Source: an uncultured Bacilli bacterium
Lineage (GTDB): Bacteria; Bacillota_I; Bacilli_A; RF39; UBA660
Direction of reading: 5' to 3'
Assembly (NCBI GenBank): GCA_947626425.1
Contig: CANQRX010000077.1
Coordinates: 1-5,733 of the forward strand
DNA length: 5,733 nt
Under the pieces are notes generated by a model. The model was given only the letters and a program-made list of their open reading frames with translations. It was not told the origin of the DNA and did no database searches. A program made the position numbers and the translations under genes. Below, one piece after another: positions 1-4,159 of the stretch; the first letter of the stretch is position 1; every line of letters starts with the position of its first letter.

Positions 1-16
1 ACCTTACTCTTAATTA

Positions 17-48
17 ATTTTATCATATACCCCCCCCCCGTCTGTCAA
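17..48 (-). promoter_or_regulatory. Putative phase-variable promoter with a G10 spacer, firing leftward
   Basis: On the minus strand a perfect -35 box, TTGACA (48-43), is followed by GAC, ten G (39-30), and then TATATGATAAAAT (29-17). Two -10 candidates are visible. TATGAT (27-22) has a 15-nt spacer, and TAAAAT (22-17), preceded by TG as an extended -10, has a 20-nt spacer. Neither has the ideal 17 nt at the present tract length: G12 would make the first optimal and G7 the second. Homopolymers between -35 and -10 are known phase-variation switches (for example poly-C in the Neisseria opc promoter). The leader continues to the window edge with an AAGG that may begin a ribosome site, so the regulated gene probably starts just left of base 1. 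The boxes are seen in the sequence; switching is inferred. Confidence 0.6.
30..39. repeat. Homopolymeric C10/G10 tract
   Basis: Ten consecutive C on the plus strand (G on the minus strand) interrupt an otherwise AT-rich intergenic stretch. It is the only long G/C homopolymer in the window. It lies between the -35 and -10 boxes of the leftward promoter, so slipped-strand length changes would alter promoter spacing rather than a reading frame. A sequencing or assembly length error at this tract is possible. Confidence 0.9.
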
Positions 49-53
49 TTATT

Positions 54-83
54 AAAAAAATACCAGATTTTAAAATTCTGATA
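54..83 (-). terminator. Intrinsic terminator after the YtxH-family gene
   Basis: Read on the minus strand, TATCAGA (83-77) pairs with TCTGGTA (67-61), giving seven pairs including one G-U around an A/T-rich loop that can itself partly pair. Seven T follow at once (60-54). The hairpin begins four bases after the TAA stop of the upstream gene. The plus-strand side is also followed by a short T-rich stretch, so it might work weakly in both directions. It insulates the promoter at 17-48 from read-through of the upstream genes. Confidence 0.8.
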
Positions 84-87
84 CTTT

Positions 88-480
88 TTATTCTTTTTCT
101 AGTTTTTCTAAAACATTTTTAGTCATGGAAATTGCTTTTTGTCTAACATTTTCAGCCGCATCTAATAAAACCGGTTCTCCTTTTTCTTTAACATAATTAA
201 CTAAATCTTTGGCATTTTTTTCAATTACTTTAGCTTTTTTCTTTGCAGTATCTAATACTTTTTCGGCATCAAGTTCGGTTAGTGATTTTTCAATTTCTTC
301 GGTTTTAGTTATCACGTATTCTTTAACATCGTCCATATCCATAGTTTTAGCTTTCGTAATTAAATCATTAATTTTAACCTTTAAATCATTTCTTGTTTCT
401 TTACCTTTTTTTGGGGCAAACAAAACACCTAATCCAGCCCCAATGGCAATGCCTCCTAATAAAGCTGATTTCTTTTTCAT
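88..480 (-). CDS. YtxH-family small membrane-anchored protein
   Basis: The product has 130 residues. The N-terminus is MKKK followed by a glycine-rich hydrophobic segment (about residues 5-22), then LFAPKKGKETR (20-30), the signature of the YtxH/GvpP-like family (general-stress-associated small proteins of Firmicutes). The rest (about 31-130) is a Lys/Glu-rich, proline-poor amphipathic helix likely to form a coiled coil on the cytoplasmic face. The biochemical role of the family is not established. The start is fixed by AAAGGAG (489-495) eight bases upstream of ATG. It lies 88 bp after the preceding gene with no convincing terminator between, so it may be co-transcribed with it. A TATAAT at 502-507 could give it its own start. 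The gene ends at a strong terminator and looks complete. It is probably ordinary chromosomal content rather than part of the secretion genes upstream. Confidence 0.85.
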   Translation of the reverse strand: MKKKSALLGGIAIGAGLGVLFAPKKGKETRNDLKVKINDLITKAKTMDMDDVKEYVITKTEEIEKSLTELDAEKVLDTAKKKAKVIEKNAKDLVNYVKEKGEPVLLDAAENVRQKAISMTKNVLEKLEKE

Positions 481-501
481 TCTTTCATCTCCTTTAAATA
501 A

Positions 502-530
502 ATTATACTATATAATAAGTATGCTCATAA
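502..530 (-). promoter_or_regulatory. Possible weak promoter for the YtxH-family gene
   Basis: A perfect TATAAT (507-502) lies 17 nt from TTATGA (530-525), which matches TTGACA at only three positions. Transcription would start near 495, right at the ribosome site, leaving a very short leader. The whole 88-bp gap is A/T-rich, so chance matches are likely. A weaker alternative, TTGTAA with TAATAT, lies further upstream. Confidence 0.3.
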
Positions 531-568
531 AAATAATATTAATACTTTTACTTTTTATTTACAAAAAA

Positions 569-1465
569 TTAACTTAAACTAAATGTAACTTTATAATCCA
601 TTATCTTTTCTTCAGTAAATGTAAATATATTGTAATTTTGATCTTTAATTGTGTAAACTCTTTGCCCATTTTTTTCTTCTACTTGACATTCAGCAATTTC
701 GGAAGTAATTGTCGGTAATTTTTTTTCAATGTAATTTTCATAATTATTGGCATTTTTATACCGACCCTCTTTAAATTCTTGTTCTAGTAAATCATAAGTA
801 TCAATAGGTGATGTATTTAAAATATTATAAAATTCAGAATAGTAAAGATTACATATATAATTATTTGTTATAACTTCTGTTCCCATAAATTGATTATAAT
901 CATTAGGTTCAATAGAAGTATTAACTAAAGGTAATTTTTCTTTTTGTTCATCTTTTAAAGGATAAATCGCATAAGTTATGTTGTCATAGTCAATAGCTAC
1001 AAGAAAAGAAACATCACTTTTAATAACCTCTTCACTTTCATATAGCAAGGCCTTTACATCACCTTTAACATAATATAAATAATTATTGTTATCTTTTTGA
1101 AAATACATTTCTTTAGCTTTAAAACCTAATTGTTCGACACCATAATCATCTAAAAAACGCATAACATTGCTAGAATTAATATTATTTTCCTGAAGAAATT
1201 GAGGATGTAAAACCGCTAGTAAAGCCGAAACATTTCTTTTTTGATGATAATTAAGAAAACTATTTAAGTCATTTACAACATTAAAGAAAGCAGAATATTC
1301 TTTAACTTCTTCCATTTGAAATGGTCTATCCTCTGTTTGAGGAACAAAACCGTCTTCTTTTGGTGTTTGAGCGACAAAATTATCAACAACAAACGCCAAA
1401 AGAAAAAGAAGGAAAAAGAGAATAACAACAATTGTTGTTCGAATTATAATTATTTTTTTATTCAT
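569..1465 (-). CDS. Single-pass membrane protein with two NTF2-like domains, VirB8/TcpC-like candidate
   Basis: The product has 298 residues when started at the ATG at 1465. A longer reading from 1507 would overlap the upstream gene and lacks a ribosome site. A short Lys-rich N-terminus (MNKK) precedes one membrane span (about 4-27), so the bulk is extracytoplasmic. Residues about 52-170 and 200-298 each read as an alpha+beta unit of NTF2-like type. The second has YYSEFYNIL, a DLLEQEFKEGRY helix, a conserved-looking YIEKKL, and ends in beta strands (YTIKDQNYNIFTF, MDYKVTF). One span plus paired NTF2-like domains is the design of TcpC/VirB8 scaffold proteins of Gram-positive conjugation systems, and tight coupling to a wall hydrolase agrees with that. 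This assignment is inferred from pattern, not from strong identity. The only cysteines are C205 and C260, one in each half of the second domain. Confidence 0.65.
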   Translation of the reverse strand: MNKKIIIIRTTIVVILFFLLFLLAFVVDNFVAQTPKEDGFVPQTEDRPFQMEEVKEYSAFFNVVNDLNSFLNYHQKRNVSALLAVLHPQFLQENNINSSNVMRFLDDYGVEQLGFKAKEMYFQKDNNNYLYYVKGDVKALLYESEEVIKSDVSFLVAIDYDNITYAIYPLKDEQKEKLPLVNTSIEPNDYNQFMGTEVITNNYICNLYYSEFYNILNTSPIDTYDLLEQEFKEGRYKNANNYENYIEKKLPTITSEIAECQVEEKNGQRVYTIKDQNYNIFTFTEEKIMDYKVTFSLS

Positions 1466-1472
1466 TGAAAAT

Positions 1473-1480
1473 TCCTCCTT
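1473..1480 (-). promoter_or_regulatory. Ribosome binding site that sets the start at 1465, coupled to the upstream stop
   Basis: AAGGAGGA (1480-1473) lies about eight bases before the ATG at 1465 and overlaps the TAA stop codon (1481-1479) of the 852-codon gene. It selects the 298-residue start over the in-frame ATG at 1507. It implies translational coupling, because ribosomes finishing the hydrolase gene terminate on this ribosome site. Confidence 0.9.
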
Positions 1481-4037
1481 ATTGACAACCATTTTTGACA
1501 TAATCATAAAAATCTAAAGCATACTCTTGCCGTGATGAACAACCACCACCAGGTTTTTCATATTCTAAACAGAAATTTTGGGTATGAGTTTCAACATCAC
1601 TATTCGCCCGTAGATGTCTTTCCGCACTAGCGAAACTATTTTGAAGCTCATAAAGAATAAACTCTAGTTGTTTGCCTAATTCTTGCCAACTACTTCCATA
1701 AGTATTTTTCAAATTATTTAACCTTGAATCACACCATTGAGCAATACCACTACAACCTTGACTATTAACAGCAGTTGGTAAAAAGTTACTTTCTTGATAT
1801 AAATTACCCATAATTCCAGCCACAGCTTCATCAGAATAACCATTGTTTTTTAACGTTTTACAAATACTTTTTTTATTGTCATCATCTTCAATTATTCCGC
1901 CACTAGCAAAACATTTTGTTCGAGCTTCACTAGCTGAAACATAATTTAAAGGATTGACCGCTTCTCCTCCCACGATTACTTGAAAATCAAGGTGAGGTCC
2001 CGTTGAATCGCCTGTATTTCCTAATTTTCCAATTACTTGACCTTGTTTTACTTTATCACCAATTTTAACAGAAACACTATACATATGACCATAACGCGTT
2101 TGAGTTCCATCACTGTGAGTAATATAAACCGCATTTCCTAAACGTCCTCCACACGATCTATTACCCGCCGTACAACCCGTAAAGACATTAGTAACTTCCC
2201 CATCTGCCGCAGCAATTATATTAGTTTTTCCTTCAACGCCACCACCAATATCAATTGCTTTATGATATGTACTTGCACTAGCAGTCGGGGCACTTCGCTT
2301 TCCAAATTGACTGGTAATTGTTGTTGTTTCAGGATTACCTTTTGCAAAAGTTAACCCACCACTTTCTTCGGTATCTCGACTACCAATTGGCCACCACATA
2401 CAACCAGCTCCATTTTTTTGATATGAACAATCATTTTCTTCTAACCCCCAAATTTCTTTTCGAAATTTTAAAACTACTCTTTGAGCCCAAGTTCCGTATC
2501 GTTTTTGTTCATCGATTGTTGTAGGCACACAGTTTGACCCACCTTCTGCTCCACAATAACGCCCACTTTGACAAGCTTCAACTACCTTTTGAGGCGCACC
2601 TTCTGGATAAACCTGATTAATATAATTACAACCGCCTAAAGAATCATTGCCGGGATTATACCAATATTCACCTAATACTGCATAATGCATCAAAACATCA
2701 TCCCAAGAACTATATCCCTTAGTCATATCTTTACAAAATTCAGCAACTGCATTATTAAAATCAGAACCATAGTTTTTACAATCTTCTATAGATTGAGTAT
2801 TATAGCAACCATAACCCCAATAATTATTATATGGCGGATAAGGAAAACCTTCTGCTAAAGCCCTAGCCACAACCCATTCTGGATTTACATTATTTGCAAC
2901 TGATATATCATAAATATCTTCAGCTTTTTCTTGAAATAACTTCCAACTATCATTAATTCTCGCACTGCTTGATTGATAATTATAATTTTTCATTCCATCA
3001 ACAAATTGCTTTTTAGTTAACAAAGTTTTATCCAATTCCATTGAACTACATAAAGTATCAGAATTATTTTCATCATCTTCAACTTTATTATTTTCATCAA
3101 TACTCCAAAAACTATGATTACCAATTAAAAATTGTAAAATATCATCATAATTAAAAGCCCTTTTTTCTAATAAATAAACAGCTCCATAAACCGAATAGCC
3201 AGTTCGATCATCTTGATGAGCCCAACTACTTTCTCCTGTTTCTTCGTTTGTAATCCAACATTCAGTTTGACTTTCATCAGGTTGATTACATGGACAATTT
3301 CGATAAATATCATTATTAACAAATTCATTTACCCAATCAGTTGGTATATAAAAATTTGGAACAGCAAAAAGGGTATAATTTTCTCCATTATTTGCTTCAT
3401 AACAAAAATCAGAAACATGAACATCTAATAATTGCTCGCCACCTCTTCTTGTTACAATAACTCCTCGGGATGACTCTAAAGCTTTATTTAAAATTTTCAT
3501 ATTCGGTCCATCTTCCGGCTTTTCGGTAAGTTCTTTATCTCTATAAGTAATCTTACAATCATTAACAACAGCTTCTGTTCGTAAAGCAATAGCTAAAGAT
3601 TTATAAACATGATAAGTACCCTCATCTTGATTAGGTATATCTTTAGTATAAGCATAAACTGCCGCATCAACATATTTTTCAATATCCATCGTCTGAGAAC
3701 TTTTCTCACCATTATAAGGCTCGTAATCAATAGTTACACTTTTACAAGCACCTTCCCAATATTTATAATCATTTACTCCTGTTGATTCATTAACCGCGAA
3801 AAAAACTATCAACACCAATAAGCAAATTCCAATTAAAGTCACCGAAATCGTCATCTTCATTTTTAATAATTTTTTTAGAGCTTCCTTAGGTCCAAAAAGA
3901 GTTGCTTTTCCACTTTTAGGAGGGGCAATTTCCAAATCAGCTTCATTTTCTTCTAAAGGGGTTGATTCGGGAGTCAAGCTTGAATCAAGTTGCATATCTT
4001 CTTGATCAATTTTTTGATTTTCTTCTTGATCTTCCAT
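1479..4037 (-). CDS. Membrane-anchored multi-module peptidoglycan hydrolase (SpoIID-like, glucosaminidase-like, M23, phage-tail-lysozyme modules)
   Basis: The product has 852 residues. An acidic cytoplasmic tail (1-40) and a basic stretch (51-62) precede one membrane span (about 62-83); the rest is outside. Residues about 95-315 resemble SpoIID/LytB: VYKSLAIALRTEAV (144-157) matches the ALKAQAVAARTYA block, and SVYGAVYLLEKRAFNYDDIL (282-301) the MSQYGA...ILxxYY end. Residues about 362-470 look like a GH73/lysozyme-type glycosidase (NPEWVVARALAEG with candidate Glu396, then NNYWG). Residues 563-700 are an M23 endopeptidase with HKAID (His592, Asp596), YGHM (His651) and GPHLD (His682), but Asp684 replaces the usual second His of HxH. 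Residues about 724-850 match the phage-tail-lysozyme family (AGIMGNLYQES, Glu749; GCSGIAQW). About 25 cysteines lie outside the membrane. The start has GAGGTG (4051-4046) eight bases upstream. The likely role is local wall opening for a conjugation/type IV secretion machine; a phage-tail or general wall-remodelling role is possible. Confidence 0.85.
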   Translation of the reverse strand: MEDQEENQKIDQEDMQLDSSLTPESTPLEENEADLEIAPPKSGKATLFGPKEALKKLLKMKMTISVTLIGICLLVLIVFFAVNESTGVNDYKYWEGACKSVTIDYEPYNGEKSSQTMDIEKYVDAAVYAYTKDIPNQDEGTYHVYKSLAIALRTEAVVNDCKITYRDKELTEKPEDGPNMKILNKALESSRGVIVTRRGGEQLLDVHVSDFCYEANNGENYTLFAVPNFYIPTDWVNEFVNNDIYRNCPCNQPDESQTECWITNEETGESSWAHQDDRTGYSVYGAVYLLEKRAFNYDDILQFLIGNHSFWSIDENNKVEDDENNSDTLCSSMELDKTLLTKKQFVDGMKNYNYQSSSARINDSWKLFQEKAEDIYDISVANNVNPEWVVARALAEGFPYPPYNNYWGYGCYNTQSIEDCKNYGSDFNNAVAEFCKDMTKGYSSWDDVLMHYAVLGEYWYNPGNDSLGGCNYINQVYPEGAPQKVVEACQSGRYCGAEGGSNCVPTTIDEQKRYGTWAQRVVLKFRKEIWGLEENDCSYQKNGAGCMWWPIGSRDTEESGGLTFAKGNPETTTITSQFGKRSAPTASASTYHKAIDIGGGVEGKTNIIAAADGEVTNVFTGCTAGNRSCGGRLGNAVYITHSDGTQTRYGHMYSVSVKIGDKVKQGQVIGKLGNTGDSTGPHLDFQVIVGGEAVNPLNYVSASEARTKCFASGGIIEDDDNKKSICKTLKNNGYSDEAVAGIMGNLYQESNFLPTAVNSQGCSGIAQWCDSRLNNLKNTYGSSWQELGKQLEFILYELQNSFASAERHLRANSDVETHTQNFCLEYEKPGGGCSSRQEYALDFYDYVKNGCQ

Positions 4038-4065
4038 ACAATTACCACCTCTATTTCATGACCAT

Positions 4066-4094
4066 ATTTTAACATATAAGCGCAAGGTTGTAAA
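4066..4094 (-). promoter_or_regulatory. Extended -10 promoter for the hydrolase operon
   Basis: On the minus strand TTTACA (4094-4089, five of six consensus) is separated by exactly 17 nt from TAAAAT (4071-4066, five of six). TGT directly before it makes an extended -10. Transcription would start near 4059, giving a leader of about 20 nt that contains the GAGGTG ribosome site before the ATG at 4037. It likely drives 1479-4037 and 569-1465 together, independent of the gene to the right. Confidence 0.7.
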
Positions 4095-4131
4095 TTTAGC
4101 TTTAACACACTAGATAATACACCTTCTAAAA

Positions 4132-4159
4132 TAGGGCAGTTATTTAAAACTGTCCCCTA
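4132..4159 (-). terminator. Bulged hairpin at the stop codon of the lectin-fold gene; weak terminator or DGR-associated stem-loop
   Basis: On the minus strand TAGGG (4159-4155), a two-base bulge GA, and CAGTT (4152-4148) pair with AACTG (4141-4137) and CCCTA (4136-4132) around a six-base loop. Only four T follow, after one A of the stem base, so this is a modest intrinsic terminator. It includes the TAG stop codon itself. Some DGRs carry a stem-loop just downstream of the variable repeat that assists retrohoming; this hairpin lies about 30-70 bp beyond the likely end of the repeat, so that role is possible but unproved. Confidence 0.5.

Noticed and set aside
209..577. Open frame on the plus strand (122 codons) antisense to the YtxH-family gene
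   Set aside because: It is a low-complexity, Ser/Phe/Leu-rich shadow of a Lys/Glu-rich gene, and the minus-strand gene has a strong ribosome site and family motif.
1466..1507. Longer N-terminus for the 298-residue protein, starting at 1507
   Set aside because: It would overlap the end of the upstream gene and put hydrophilic residues before the membrane span, while a perfect AAGGAGG sits eight bases before the ATG at 1465.
2318..2524. Plus-strand open frame of 68 codons inside the hydrolase gene
   Set aside because: It lies antisense to the clear M23 and glycosidase region and shows no recognisable domain.
3213..3428. Plus-strand open frame of 71 codons inside the hydrolase gene
   Set aside because: It is a shadow frame with Ile/Phe-rich composition from antisense A/T-rich DNA and no domain.
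4038..4156. Template repeat of the DGR in the 119-bp gap next to the target gene
   Set aside because: The gap is AT-rich and shares no stretch with the G+C-rich VR; it holds only the hairpin, a promoter and a ribosome site.
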